From: Natranaeroarchaeum sp042663585
GTDB taxonomy: Archaea; Halobacteriota; Halobacteria; Halobacteriales; Natronoarchaeaceae
Direction: 5' to 3'
Assembly (NCBI RefSeq): GCF_042663585.1
Contig: NZ_JBHTAN010000006.1
Span: forward strand, 62,001-126,000
DNA length: 64,000 nucleotides
Shown: positions 16,537 through 25,333 of the stretch, in pieces
Layout: the number at the start of each line of letters is the position of its first letter
Numbering within the stretch: the first letter of the stretch is position 1
Made by a program: the position numbers and the translations under genes
Notes under the pieces: model-generated
What the model saw: only the letters and a program-made list of their open reading frames with translations
Told to the model about the DNA's origin: nothing
The model's database searches: none

Positions 16537-17337
16537 ATGCCAACAGCAACTCGTGAGGGTGTCTCGCTGTACTACGATACCTGGGGGAGCGGCGAGACGG
16601 TCGTGTTCATCGAAGATGTCGGCTTCGGTGCGTGGCTCTGGGGCTGGCAGAACGACGCCCTTGCCGGACCGTTCGAGACGCTCGTCTGGGACCTGCGGGG
16701 GACCGGTCGCTCCGACGCACCCGAGGGGCCGTATACGGTCTCCCAGCTAACAGCCGACCTGGAGGCGGTGCTCGCCGACCACGGCGTAGACACCGCCCAT
16801 CTGGTCGGCTGTGGCCTCGGCGGGATGGTCGCGCTGGACTACGCACAGCGGCACAGTCGCGCCGAGACGCTGACACTGATCGGCGCGAGTCCGGGCGGCG
16901 AGGACGCCGACCTCCGAACTGATCGACTCGAAGACGCCTTCGCGCCGCGTGACGACGAGGCCGCGCTGGCGGCGTCGCTGGAAGCGGTGGTATCCTCCGG
17001 CTTTCGGGAGGACCATCCCGAGGCTATCGAACGGATCGCGGCGTGGCGGGCCGAGGACGACGCCGACCGCGCGGCGTGGCAGGCCCAGGCGGCCGCCTTC
17101 GAGAACTACGAACACCGCGATCCGCTGTACGAGACGACATTACCAACCATGGTGATCCACGGTGAGGACGACGAAATCGTCCCGTTCTCGAACGCCGAAC
17201 TACTGGATCGAGAGCTCCCATCCAGCGAACTCGAGCCTGCACCCGAGGCTGGTCACCTCGTCGGCGTCGAGCGTGCGACCGGCGTCAACGACCTGTTGAC
17301 CGGGGTTATCGAGGATCACGCGGACTTCGACGAGTAA
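16537..17337 (+). CDS. Alpha/beta hydrolase fold protein with altered nucleophile elbow
   Basis: The 266 residues follow the alpha/beta hydrolase fold: oxyanion region VFIEDVGFGAW, DLRGTGRSDAPEGPYT, a nucleophile elbow, and the acid and histidine in VIHGEDDEIVPF and PEAGHLVGVER. The elbow reads VGCGLGGM where relatives have G-x-S-x-G-G; the residue in the serine position (93) is glycine and Cys92 precedes it. Catalysis by the standard triad is therefore doubtful, though Cys92 might act instead. Homologues include haloperoxidase-like and 3-oxoadipate enol-lactonase-like hydrolases. The sequence is otherwise intact and codon use is normal. Confidence 0.85.
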   Translation: MPTATREGVSLYYDTWGSGETVVFIEDVGFGAWLWGWQNDALAGPFETLVWDLRGTGRSDAPEGPYTVSQLTADLEAVLADHGVDTAHLVGCGLGGMVALDYAQRHSRAETLTLIGASPGGEDADLRTDRLEDAFAPRDDEAALAASLEAVVSSGFREDHPEAIERIAAWRAEDDADRAAWQAQAAAFENYEHRDPLYETTLPTMVIHGEDDEIVPFSNAELLDRELPSSELEPAPEAGHLVGVERATGVNDLLTGVIEDHADFDE

Positions 17338-17518
17338 TCGTTTCTGTCGGACACGGTGAGACCCAGGGGTATAAAAACCAGCAGGGGTCCTGTCATGTGG
17401 TGTCACTCCTCGATGGTCGTCTTAGCCCGCTTACCTGCCGATCCGGCGTCACAGGAGTCGGCACGTTTCCCGGAGGACGGAACCCCTTTTACCACGCGGC
17501 CGCTTCGTTCGGATACAG

Positions 17519-18244
17519 ATGAGTCGACCGCGCATCGCCGTGCTCAACGCAGCCCACGACCCCGGGCACAACCGTCGGAACTTCCGCCGGGAACTCGACG
17601 CCGACCTCGTGGAGTTCGACGTCACCGACGTCGAGCTCCCGCCGCTGGCGGAGTCGTTCGACGGGGTCGTCGTTACGGGGTCACGCGTCTCCGTGTACTG
17701 GGACGAAGACTGGATCGAACCCACTCGTCAGTGGGTTCGAGAAGCTATCGAGGCAGGGCTGCCGTGTCTGGGCGTCTGTTGGGGCCACCAACTCCTCGCA
17801 GACGTCCTTGGCGGCGAGGTCGCGGGTATGCACGAGTACGAAATCGGCTACCGCGGGATCGAACAGAGCAGTGAGTCGCTGCTGTTCGAGGGCATCGACG
17901 AGGAGTTCACCGCCTTCACGACCCACTCCGACGAGGTCGTCACGGTCCCGCCGGGCGCCGAGGTGCTGGCCGAGAACGACTACTCGATCCACGCGTTCCG
18001 CAAGGACCGCGTCTTCGGCGTCCAGTTCCACCCCGAGTACGACATGGAAACCGCCCGGGAGGTGACGCTCGGCAAGGATCTCTCGGACGAGCGCATCCAG
18101 CGCGTCCTCGACGGCATCACCGAGGAGAACTACGCGAAGGCCTGCGAAGCGAAGGCCGTCTTCGAGAACTGGCTCCAGTTCGTCCAGAACGTCCGGCGCG
18201 ACGACGTCGCCGGTGACGCCGCGGACCCGGCGGGCGCGGACTGA
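17519..18244 (+). CDS. Class I glutamine amidotransferase (GMP synthase-like domain)
   Basis: A 241-residue stand-alone glutaminase domain that would release ammonia from glutamine for an unknown acceptor. The catalytic cysteine lies in LGVCWGHQLLADVLGG (about residue 84), and the His-Glu pair in GVQFHPEYDMET (about 173-175). No synthetase partner is encoded next to it, so it belongs with the YfeJ-like GATase group rather than GMP synthase itself. A TATA-like ctttttacc about 29 bases before the ATG suggests a leaderless transcript. The last 40 residues are an acidic extension of no known role. Confidence 0.88.
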   Translation: MSRPRIAVLNAAHDPGHNRRNFRRELDADLVEFDVTDVELPPLAESFDGVVVTGSRVSVYWDEDWIEPTRQWVREAIEAGLPCLGVCWGHQLLADVLGGEVAGMHEYEIGYRGIEQSSESLLFEGIDEEFTAFTTHSDEVVTVPPGAEVLAENDYSIHAFRKDRVFGVQFHPEYDMETAREVTLGKDLSDERIQRVLDGITEENYAKACEAKAVFENWLQFVQNVRRDDVAGDAADPAGAD

Positions 18245-18440
18245 GAGCGCCGCCGACTGGTTTTCCTGAACGTACCGCGTCTGGTCTCCCCTGGATAGAC
18301 AGCCGTCCGAGAAACCGCCAAGTCGGGGTATACCGATCTTCAGCGGCTGATACTCCATAACTTCGGTAACTATAGTTTATAGATTCACATAGTATAGTCA
18401 CGGGCGGTTCTATTTTGCCCCCGTGGACTCTATCTCCGCT

Positions 18441-19604
18441 ATGCTCGATTACGTCGACCTGGAGGCCGACCTCGCTGAGGAAGAACGGCTGATCCGTGAT
18501 ACGGCCCGCGAGTTCGTCGCTGATCGCGTGAAGCCATCGATCGGGGACTGGTTCGAGGCCGGCGAGTTCCCCGAGCACCTGATCGAGGAGATGGGAGAGC
18601 TGGGCTTTTACGCGCCGAACCTGGCGGGCTATGGCTCCGCAAACGTCAGTGAGACGGCCTACGGGCTGCTGATGCAGGAACTGGAGGCAGGCGACTCGGG
18701 GATCCGCTCGATGGCGAGCGTGCAGGGCGCATTAGTCATGTATCCGATCCACGCGTTCGGTTCGGAAGCCCAGAAGGAGCGCTGGCTTCCCGCGCTCGGC
18801 CGGGGCGAAGCAGTTGGCTGTTTCGGCCTCACCGAACCCGAACACGGCTCCGACCCGGCGAGTATGGAGACCCGTGCCGAAGCGGACGGCGATGGCTACC
18901 GCCTGACGGGCACGAAGACGTGGATCACGAACGCCCCCATCGCCGACGTGGCCGTCGTCTGGGCGCGCGACGTCTCTGCGGAGGACCGCCCGGTCCGGGG
19001 CTTCCTCGTCGAGACCGATCGGGCCGACGGTGTGAGGACCAACGAAATCGACGGCAAGCTATCCATGCGCGCGTCGGTCACCGGTGAGATATCACTCGAC
19101 GGTGCCTACGTACCCAGCGAGAACGTCCTCGACGTTTCGGGGATGAAAGAACCGCTCTCCTGTCTCACGCAGGCCCGGTACGGCATCGCGTGGGGTGCGG
19201 TCGGCGCGGCACGGGACTGCTTCGAGGCGGCCCGCGAGTACGCGACCGACCGCGAGCAGTTCGACCAGCCCATCGGCGGCTTCCAGCTACAACAGGAGAA
19301 ACTGACCGAGATGGCGACGGAGATCACGACCGCACAGCTACTCGCGCATCGACTCGCCGACCTGAAAGAGCAGGGCACCCTGCGCCCACAGCAGGTTTCG
19401 ATGGCCAAACGGAACAACGTCCGGATGGCTCGCGACCAGTCACGCGTCGCCCGCGAGATGCTCGGCGGCAACGGCATCATGACCGATTACCCGCCCATGC
19501 GCCATCTCGCCAACATGGAGACGGTCTACACCTACGAGGGCACTCACGATATTCATTCGTTGATCGTGGGGGAAGATCTCACTGGGATTGCGGCCTTCGA
19601 GTGA
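18441..19604 (+). CDS. Acyl-CoA dehydrogenase, glutaryl-CoA dehydrogenase-like
   Basis: FAD flavoenzyme of 387 residues that desaturates an acyl-CoA. All three domains are present: N-terminal helical, middle beta (CFGLTEPEHGSDPASMETRA, KTWITNAPIADVAVVWAR) and C-terminal helical with the catalytic glutamate in TVYTYEGTHDIHSLIVG. That position and the overall sequence fit the glutaryl-CoA dehydrogenase/GCDH branch, although substrate is not assured. I chose ATG 18441 over a GTG six codons upstream. The promoter region at 18360-18410 is AT-rich. The final 22 bases, including the stop codon, are repeated 60 bases downstream. Confidence 0.92.
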   Translation: MLDYVDLEADLAEEERLIRDTAREFVADRVKPSIGDWFEAGEFPEHLIEEMGELGFYAPNLAGYGSANVSETAYGLLMQELEAGDSGIRSMASVQGALVMYPIHAFGSEAQKERWLPALGRGEAVGCFGLTEPEHGSDPASMETRAEADGDGYRLTGTKTWITNAPIADVAVVWARDVSAEDRPVRGFLVETDRADGVRTNEIDGKLSMRASVTGEISLDGAYVPSENVLDVSGMKEPLSCLTQARYGIAWGAVGAARDCFEAAREYATDREQFDQPIGGFQLQQEKLTEMATEITTAQLLAHRLADLKEQGTLRPQQVSMAKRNNVRMARDQSRVAREMLGGNGIMTDYPPMRHLANMETVYTYEGTHDIHSLIVGEDLTGIAAFE

Positions 19605-19666
19605 GCGAGAGCGAACGAGAAACGGCGCAACGCAGTGAGAAACAGGGATTGCGGCCTTCGAGTGAG
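19585..19666. repeat. 22-base direct repeat at the end of the acyl-CoA dehydrogenase gene
   Basis: The sequence starting gggattgcgg and ending cgagtgag occurs at 19585-19606 and again, identically, at 19645-19666. The first copy encodes the last residues and stop of the dehydrogenase. The second is noncoding. This looks like a short tandem duplication or slippage scar. Confidence 0.85.
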
Positions 19667-19692
19667 ACGTCTGCTCGTCGTTCGGCTGTTTA

Positions 19693-20550
19693 TTAGTCCG
19701 ATGCCCGGTACGACGCCTGTTTGTCACGGTCGCGCAGTATCGGCACCCGATCAGCCCGATTGACGACGTATTCGCCGATGTAGACGCTGAGAGCGCCGAG
19801 TGCGATACCGGCGACGACGTCAGTCAGCCAGTGGATACCCAGATACATCGTCGAGATGACGACGCTGGTACCGATCACGAGCGCGATGGGTGTCCACCGT
19901 GGGAACGACCGCCGCGTCATCAGCGCGAGGATCATCGTGGTGACGGCCAGAGAGGTGTGCAGGGAGGGGAACACGTTCACGTTCGTGTTGATCGCCGAAG
20001 TCAGCAACATCACCTCGGGGAACGTCTCGTACATCGGCTGGCTAACCACGCTCGGCATCACGTTTCGCGGGCCGTACGCGATAAAGAGCGTGTAGAAGAA
20101 GACGCCAAGACCGTAGTTCGCCGCGTATGCGATCAGCGTCACCTTCAGGGTGTGGAGCGAGTCGCGGAACAGATACGCGATCATCGGGAACACCAGCAGG
20201 ACGATGTAGCCAAACACGTAGATGAACGCGAAGTACAGCGCCGCCTCTTTGGGGAACAGCTCCTGGAGGGAGGCGACGAACTCGCCTTCGAGGGCGTAGA
20301 ATTCGCCAGTAACGTTCCGCCCGATCTCCCACGAGAGGGCGACGCTGAACTTGTGGAGGCCTTTGTTGATTACGAGTACGATAGCGAGGGCGCCGACGAA
20401 CGGAGCGACACTGTGGAGCCGACGCTTGAAGGCGTCGGGATCGCGGAGGGGGGCAGAGAGTAGCGAGGGACCGACACACACCAGTAGGAGTGTGCCGAGG
20501 AGGCCACCAGTTACGGCGGCAACTACTCCCAGGATCATCAGCAGGGACAT
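19693..20550 (-). CDS. PAP2 superfamily membrane phosphatase / inositolphosphotransferase-like protein
   Basis: Integral membrane protein of 285 residues with about eight hydrophobic segments. The PAP2 active-site motifs 2 and 3 are clear near the C-terminus: NVFPSLHTS with the catalytic histidine, and YLGIHWLTDVVAG with the second histidine and aspartate. Motif 1 is not typical, a feature of the inositolphosphotransferase (Aur1/Ipt1-like) PAP2_3 branch. It probably works on a lipid phosphate or transfers a phosphate-linked head group. I chose the ATG at 20550; a GTG four codons upstream is also possible. Substrate unknown. Confidence 0.85.
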   Translation of the reverse strand: MSLLMILGVVAAVTGGLLGTLLLVCVGPSLLSAPLRDPDAFKRRLHSVAPFVGALAIVLVINKGLHKFSVALSWEIGRNVTGEFYALEGEFVASLQELFPKEAALYFAFIYVFGYIVLLVFPMIAYLFRDSLHTLKVTLIAYAANYGLGVFFYTLFIAYGPRNVMPSVVSQPMYETFPEVMLLTSAINTNVNVFPSLHTSLAVTTMILALMTRRSFPRWTPIALVIGTSVVISTMYLGIHWLTDVVAGIALGALSVYIGEYVVNRADRVPILRDRDKQASYRASD

Positions 20551-20645
20551 TGTACGTATCACTATATTGTTCTCACTAATGAAACTACTGCCTCCTAACT
20601 CGCTATATTCCGGCCCCTCAGGGACTCTTACCTGATGTTTGGTGA

Positions 20646-21230
20646 CTAGTCACATCCTTCGTCGGCGGACTCTCCGTCTCCGTGAAACCGATAGTCGTGT
20701 GCCGCCCGGGCCGACAGACGGGCGACGCGAAGCGGCTCCGGCCGGCCGCCACTCGCCGTAAAGTGCCGGAGCACCGCCTTCTCGTCGACGTTGCCGACCG
20801 ACCGAACGTACAGTCGCTCGTCGCCGACCGACACCGGCGTTCGAGGCGGAAGCGCGCGATAGGTGCTGAGCCGTCTCCGGAGCGCCTCGCCGTCGAACTC
20901 TCGCTTCAGGGCGTCTTCCAGTCCGTCGCTCTCCTCGTAGCTTACGGAGAGAACTGGCCGGTCGACCCGCTCGTGGACGGCACCGATATCACAGACGTTG
21001 TACCATGAGAGTGCGATCCCAGATAAAAGAACGAAGCGGACATCGTCTCTCTGTACGAGACGGCAGACGGCGTCGGTCGCGTCGGTCCCGCCGACAGTCG
21101 TCCGGTCGAAGGTCAGTCCGTCGACCACTCTGTCCGCCCGGACCACCGCTCCCGCGAGCGTCGAGAACTCCGAGTCAACCGATCCGTCGTAGGATTCGGC
21201 GATTCCGAGCGCCCGCGTACCGGGCTTCAT
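20646..21230 (-). CDS. DUF99 family protein
   Basis: Archaeal protein of unknown function; the DUF99 fold resembles endonuclease V-type proteins but lacks a proven activity. The 194 residues show family motifs at the start (TRALGIAESYDG), VRADRVVDGLTF, FVLLSGIALSWYNVCDIGAVHE and RPVLSVSYEESDGLEDALK. The stop codon sits in a TGACTAGTCA palindrome. It begins five bases after the end of a small acidic protein gene (DUF5786), so the two form an operon. The function of the pair is not known. Confidence 0.85.
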   Translation of the reverse strand: MKPGTRALGIAESYDGSVDSEFSTLAGAVVRADRVVDGLTFDRTTVGGTDATDAVCRLVQRDDVRFVLLSGIALSWYNVCDIGAVHERVDRPVLSVSYEESDGLEDALKREFDGEALRRRLSTYRALPPRTPVSVGDERLYVRSVGNVDEKAVLRHFTASGGRPEPLRVARLSARAAHDYRFHGDGESADEGCD

Positions 21231-21235
21231 TACGA

Positions 21236-21409
21236 CTATTCGTCCTTGATCTCCTGAAGCCGATCGAGTAGTTCGGTGTTCGATGCCCCGATTTCGAACT
21301 CTATCTCGCCTTCGTGTTCGCTGTCGCCAGCACCGACGTTGTTATCGTCGATTTCCGTGTCAAAATCCTGATTTTCCTGTTCGGATTCGTCGTAGCTCCC
21401 GAATCCCAT
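21236..21409 (-). CDS. Small acidic haloarchaeal protein (DUF5786-like)
   Basis: A 57-residue protein starting MGFGSYDESEQENQ. It is highly acidic, with a C-terminal helix (NTELLDRLQEIKDE). Proteins with this start are conserved in haloarchaea and have no known function. The start at 21409 is chosen because the conserved MGFGSYDESEQ begins there; the open frame extends upstream without similarity. It is the first gene of a pair with DUF99, five bases apart, and shares a 155-base divergent promoter region with the next gene. Confidence 0.75.
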   Translation of the reverse strand: MGFGSYDESEQENQDFDTEIDDNNVGAGDSEHEGEIEFEIGASNTELLDRLQEIKDE

Positions 21410-21534
21410 ACAGTAAGTAATAACAACCCCTCCCACTAAAATCGTACGCCGATTTGCCCCTCGATCGACCGATTTCGACCGAGAGTAGACGTGCTGGCGT
21501 CGAGTTCGTCGGGTCCCCGGTGCTCCCAGAAGCA

Positions 21535-21541
21535 TTAAATA
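21535..21541 (+). promoter_or_regulatory. TATA box of the membrane protein gene at 21565
   Basis: The heptamer ttaaata is centred 27 bases before the GTG, which decides that start. Confidence 0.55.
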
Positions 21542-21564
21542 GGGACTATTTAGTATGCCAACTT

Positions 21565-22809
21565 GTGGCACGCGAAGTTCGGCCGACGACGGCGGTCACT
21601 GTGCTGTTCGTCGTGATCGCTGCGATTACCGGTGCGTCGGTAGTGTCGGCTGAGTTCTTCGATTCGGGCGGGGCCGCCGATCCAGAGACCGTGACACTGG
21701 AGGACGGCTCCGAGCTATGGCCGTACACCAGCAAGGGGCCGAACTATCGGGAGCGGACGCTCTCGATCAATCTCGTGGTGTACGGTGATACGGACGCGAC
21801 CGAACGCGCCCTGCGTGAAATCTCTCTTGCGGACTGGGAACCGGTCGAAGAGGACCAACAGGACATCGCACCCGCCGAGGAGTTCGAGGTCGACGGTAAC
21901 CGGACGACCGTCGCGTGGGGCGGGGCGAGCGGGGCGACCCGCTACGTCTACGTCGATACGGTCGACGACAGAGCGCTCTGGCTGGTGGAATCCTACCAGT
22001 TACACGATGGGGACTATCTGGGCGAGCGCCAGCATCTCCGGGGCTACGAGGATCCGGCCGAGGACGAATGGACTGCGATCCAGGCCCACGACGAGCACTG
22101 GGACTGGTTCCACCTGCGGCATACGGTCCACAGTATCGAAGAGTCACAACTCGCCATCGAAGAGGACTTCTTCGGCCGCTGGTACGTCGATAGTGTCACT
22201 CGTGATCGGTTCGCCAACGACGCCAGTTCGGACGCGGACGGGTGGGTGACGATCGTCGACCTCGACGAGCGGGCGACCCGACTGTTGATCGCCGGATTGC
22301 TTCTGGGCTCTATCGGCGTTGCGCGAACGCTCGAACGCGGCACGGAGCTATGGCAGGACGAGGACGTCCGGAGGACCCTGCGCTCGCTGGCGACAATCGG
22401 TCTGTTGGTTCTGCTATATCTCTCCATCCGGTTCGGAGCCGTCGGGATCGAACGGCTGTTCCCCGGGCTACGAACCAATGCCATCGTCATCGTATTCTAC
22501 CCCCTTCTCGTCCTCGGCTTGCCGGTCGTGGCCTATCTATCCACGCGACAACTCGATCGGGAACAGGCGTTTGCGGCGGCCTCGCTCGGCTTTACCGTCG
22601 CTATCTTCCTCGATTACACGCTGTTGGGCGTGACGAGGCTTCCGCTGGATACGTTTGTTCATCGCGGAGCGCTCGCGGTTGCCATCGGCCTGATCGCCGC
22701 TGGCGCGTCACAGACTGCCCGAGAGCCCGGTGTCGAACACGGCTACGTGCGAACCGGGGTGTTGCTCTGGGTTGTCGCGGTCACCATACCGCTGTTGCAG
22801 TTCGTCTGA
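21565..22809 (+). CDS. Haloarchaeal membrane protein, function unknown
   Basis: I do not recognise a family. The 414 residues begin with a membrane or signal helix (about 9-27), followed by a soluble outer domain of about 240 residues (DGSELWPYTSKGPNYRERTLSINLVVYGD and a WDWFHLRHTVHSI segment) and then five to seven membrane helices to the C-terminus. The GTG at 21565 is chosen because TATA-like ttaaata at 21535-21541 lies 27 bases upstream, fitting a leaderless transcript; no ATG is in frame nearby. The extracellular-domain-then-membrane layout suggests a surface sensor or lipid-processing role, but that is a guess. Confidence 0.75.
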   Translation: MAREVRPTTAVTVLFVVIAAITGASVVSAEFFDSGGAADPETVTLEDGSELWPYTSKGPNYRERTLSINLVVYGDTDATERALREISLADWEPVEEDQQDIAPAEEFEVDGNRTTVAWGGASGATRYVYVDTVDDRALWLVESYQLHDGDYLGERQHLRGYEDPAEDEWTAIQAHDEHWDWFHLRHTVHSIEESQLAIEEDFFGRWYVDSVTRDRFANDASSDADGWVTIVDLDERATRLLIAGLLLGSIGVARTLERGTELWQDEDVRRTLRSLATIGLLVLLYLSIRFGAVGIERLFPGLRTNAIVIVFYPLLVLGLPVVAYLSTRQLDREQAFAAASLGFTVAIFLDYTLLGVTRLPLDTFVHRGALAVAIGLIAAGASQTAREPGVEHGYVRTGVLLWVVAVTIPLLQFV

Positions 22810-22818
22810 CACGGCCAT

Positions 22819-23061
22819 TCAATCCGGACTCCGATACGGCCGCTCCCACGTCGGCGTGAACCTGGCATACGCGACGACTCCGGTGAACACGACGACGTAG
22901 AGGAGCCAGTTCGGAAGGTCGAGCCAGCCAAACACCGCCGAAGTCGCCAGCACCCACGCCGTCAGCAGCGCGACATCGACGAGTATCCGCGTCCGGTTGT
23001 GGCTGAGATACGCGACCAGTCGTCGCGAGCGCGACCGGATCGTGGGCCGGTCCTCTCCCAT
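22819..23061 (-). CDS. Small two-helix membrane protein
   Basis: The 80-residue product has a basic N-terminus (RSRSRRLVAYLSHNRTR) and two membrane helices (about 28-45 and 52-67). No family recognised. Its ATG overlaps the TAA of the peptidase gene upstream by one base (TAATG), so it is translationally coupled to it. The peptidase is soluble, so the link in function is not obvious. Confidence 0.7.
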   Translation of the reverse strand: MGEDRPTIRSRSRRLVAYLSHNRTRILVDVALLTAWVLATSAVFGWLDLPNWLLYVVVFTGVVAYARFTPTWERPYRSPD

Positions 23062-24014
23062 TACCGCTCGGCCTGCGGGAGGTCGATCACCTCTCCGTCG
23101 ACACTGACGGTCGGGTCCCGCAGGATGCCGTCGAGGTGGAGCGGTGCGTCGGTATCGCCGCCGATCCCGGCGTCGTCCCCGATGGCAATGTGGACAGTCC
23201 CCGCGGCTTTCTCGTCGAGCAGTACCGAACCGACGAGGTCGGTCACGGCGAGGTTCGTTCCGATACCCAACTCGGCCAGGTTGTACGCGTCCTGCCCGAC
23301 TTCCTCGGCACCGGTCTCGATCTGATCGCGGATCTCGTCGTCACTGATCGACGTCACGTAGCCGTCCTCGACCTCGAACGTGAGTTGTTGGCCCTCCGCG
23401 AGCAGTCCGTGTGGGCGCATCGTCCCGTCGACGACGTAGGTGCCGTCAGCCGACGTCGGACTGATGAACACTTCTCCGGCGGGCAGGTTCGAGAACTCGC
23501 CGGGTTCGTGCACCATCCCGGTGTCGTCCTGCCACTCGCGCCCGCCGACCGCGAAGGTGATGTCGGTTCCTGCGGGCGTCGTGACACGGATCTCGTCGGT
23601 ATCTCTGACCGTCTCCAGCATGTCGGCCGAGACCTCGGCGATGGACTCGTAGTCGGCGTCGAGGCCGGTCGTAAACACTTCCTCGGTGATCCCCGGCAGT
23701 GTCGCGCCGCGCGCGCCCGCTTCGCACGCTGACCCCCGCGCTCGCGTGTGACTCAGGCTCTTCGTCGTCGGCGCCAAGAAGACGTCGGCCTCGGCCATCG
23801 CGGCGGCGACCGGAGCGGGTGGCTCTTCGCCGTGCTGGTCGCCGGGCTGATAGCGCATGACTGTTGCCTCCTCGGTGACGCCCGTGGCGGCGTCGTACAG
23901 CGCCTCGCCGATCCGTTCGCGCTTGTCGTCGGTGACGACCAGACAGGACTCGTCGGCGTCGAGCGCAAGGCATTGGTGCACTGCGGTTTCTGCGGCCTCG
24001 TGTATATCGCTCAT
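23061..24014 (-). CDS. M29-like aminopeptidase (AMPS/aminopeptidase T family)
   Basis: Predicted metallo-aminopeptidase of COG2309, 317 residues. Features include FLAPTTKSLSHTRAR, the TTPAGTDITFAVGGREWQDDTG core, GEFSNLPAGEVFISPTSADGTYVVDG with the metal-binding glutamates, and near the end LAELGIGTN and GTVHIAIGDDAGIGG; His-Asp residues in that segment (H273, D293-like) are candidate ligands. The archaeal subfamily is not well characterised, and relatives include 2,5-dihydroxypyridine dioxygenases, so the activity is tentative. It is the first gene of a pair with a small membrane protein. Confidence 0.8.
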   Translation of the reverse strand: MSDIHEAAETAVHQCLALDADESCLVVTDDKRERIGEALYDAATGVTEEATVMRYQPGDQHGEEPPAPVAAAMAEADVFLAPTTKSLSHTRARGSACEAGARGATLPGITEEVFTTGLDADYESIAEVSADMLETVRDTDEIRVTTPAGTDITFAVGGREWQDDTGMVHEPGEFSNLPAGEVFISPTSADGTYVVDGTMRPHGLLAEGQQLTFEVEDGYVTSISDDEIRDQIETGAEEVGQDAYNLAELGIGTNLAVTDLVGSVLLDEKAAGTVHIAIGDDAGIGGDTDAPLHLDGILRDPTVSVDGEVIDLPQAER

Positions 24015-24084
24015 ACCGACACCTCGTCTGGAAGCGAGTTAGGTCTTGTTCTCCCGATGCCGAAAAACAGTCGACGGCGAACTG

Positions 24085-25290
24085 TTACTGCTCGAGGGCT
24101 TCGACCGCCGCGAGTGGCTCACCGGTGAGCGCCTTGAGATAGGCACCGCCAGCGATCGAGAGGTGATCGAAGTTCTCGGTACCGATATCGTACATCTCTA
24201 TCGAGCGGGAGGTGTCGCCGCCGCCGACGACCGAGAAGCAGTCCGTATCGGCGACTGCCTGCAGGACGCCGCGGGTCCCGTAGCTGAACTCCTCCATCTC
24301 GAAGACACCGAGTGCGCCCTTCACGAGGACGGCTTCTGACTCCTCGACGTGCGGTCGGTACTCGTCGATAGTTGCCTCGCCAATGTCCATATAGGCGTCA
24401 GGCGCGCCCTGGAGGTTCTCCATGCGGTCGGTGACGCGCTCGCCGTCCTCGCCCTCCCGGGCGACGTCGACGGGCAGGGAGATCCGGTCGCCGTACTCCT
24501 CGATGACCTCGTGGATCGTCTCCTCGTTTGCTTCCCAGTTGTCGTCGTACAGGCTGGGGCCGTCCGGCGTGTCCTTGCCGATGTCGTAGCCCTTCGCGCG
24601 CTGGAACAGGTGGCCGACGATACCGCCGAGCAGGAACTGATCGACCTTCTCGTCGAGATGCTCCATCGCGGCGATGACGTCTTCGGCCTTCGTGCCGCCC
24701 AGCACCATCGTGACTTTGCCGTCGAACTCGCGGCGCTCGACGCTGGTGTTGTACTCGTACTCGTCGGTCATCACGCGGCCGGCATAGCTGTCCATGACCT
24801 GCGGGAAGCCGACGATCGAGGTGTGTGCGCGGTGGGCGACCGAGTAGCCGTCGTTGACGTAGGCGTCGAACTCGGGCGCGAGCGTCCGGACGAACTCAGT
24901 TTCGCCGTGCTCTTCGGGCGTCAGGTCGGCGAGTTCCTCGTCGGTCATCCGGACGTTCTCCAGGAGGATCACGTCGCCCGATTCGAGGTCGTCAATGGCG
25001 TCGAGCGCCTCCTCGCCGTACGTCGAGGGGACGTATTCCACGGGTTCGCCGACGTGCTCTGCGAGGATGTCGGCGTGCTGTTCGAGCGTGACGAACGTGT
25101 CACGGCCCGGCCGGCCCTGGTGGGCCATCAGCGCGATGGCGTGGTCGTCCGCGAGCAGTTCCGAGATGGTCTCGGCGTGGCGAGCGAACCGGCGGTTGTC
25201 CTGTACCTCCCCGTCCTCGACGGGGGCGTTCACGTCGATACGCATCAGGAGTCGTTGCTGGTCGTCAAGGTCGTCGATGGTTTCGAACAT
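24085..25290 (-). CDS. pgk: Phosphoglycerate kinase
   Basis: Transfers phosphate between 1,3-bisphosphoglycerate and ADP in glycolysis and gluconeogenesis. The 401 residues include the N-terminal substrate motif RIDVNAPVEDGEVQDNRRF, the HQGRPG loop, the hinge regions, and the nucleotide site with AVLVKGALGVFE and VVGGGDTSRSIEMY, in slightly archaeal form. The ATG at 25290 (MFETIDDLDD) is chosen because the conserved sequence begins there. It lies 43 bases after the type I gap gene in the same direction, so the two are likely cotranscribed. Confidence 0.95.
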   Translation of the reverse strand: MFETIDDLDDQQRLLMRIDVNAPVEDGEVQDNRRFARHAETISELLADDHAIALMAHQGRPGRDTFVTLEQHADILAEHVGEPVEYVPSTYGEEALDAIDDLESGDVILLENVRMTDEELADLTPEEHGETEFVRTLAPEFDAYVNDGYSVAHRAHTSIVGFPQVMDSYAGRVMTDEYEYNTSVERREFDGKVTMVLGGTKAEDVIAAMEHLDEKVDQFLLGGIVGHLFQRAKGYDIGKDTPDGPSLYDDNWEANEETIHEVIEEYGDRISLPVDVAREGEDGERVTDRMENLQGAPDAYMDIGEATIDEYRPHVEESEAVLVKGALGVFEMEEFSYGTRGVLQAVADTDCFSVVGGGDTSRSIEMYDIGTENFDHLSIAGGAYLKALTGEPLAAVEALEQ

Positions 25291-25333
25291 AGTTTGGGTA
25301 TGGGGCGCGATGAATAAAAAGCCGGTCGGTCGC

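Noticed and set aside
24349..25317. Plus-strand frame of 322 codons opposite pgk
   Set aside because: It is fully antisense to phosphoglycerate kinase and shows no motif.
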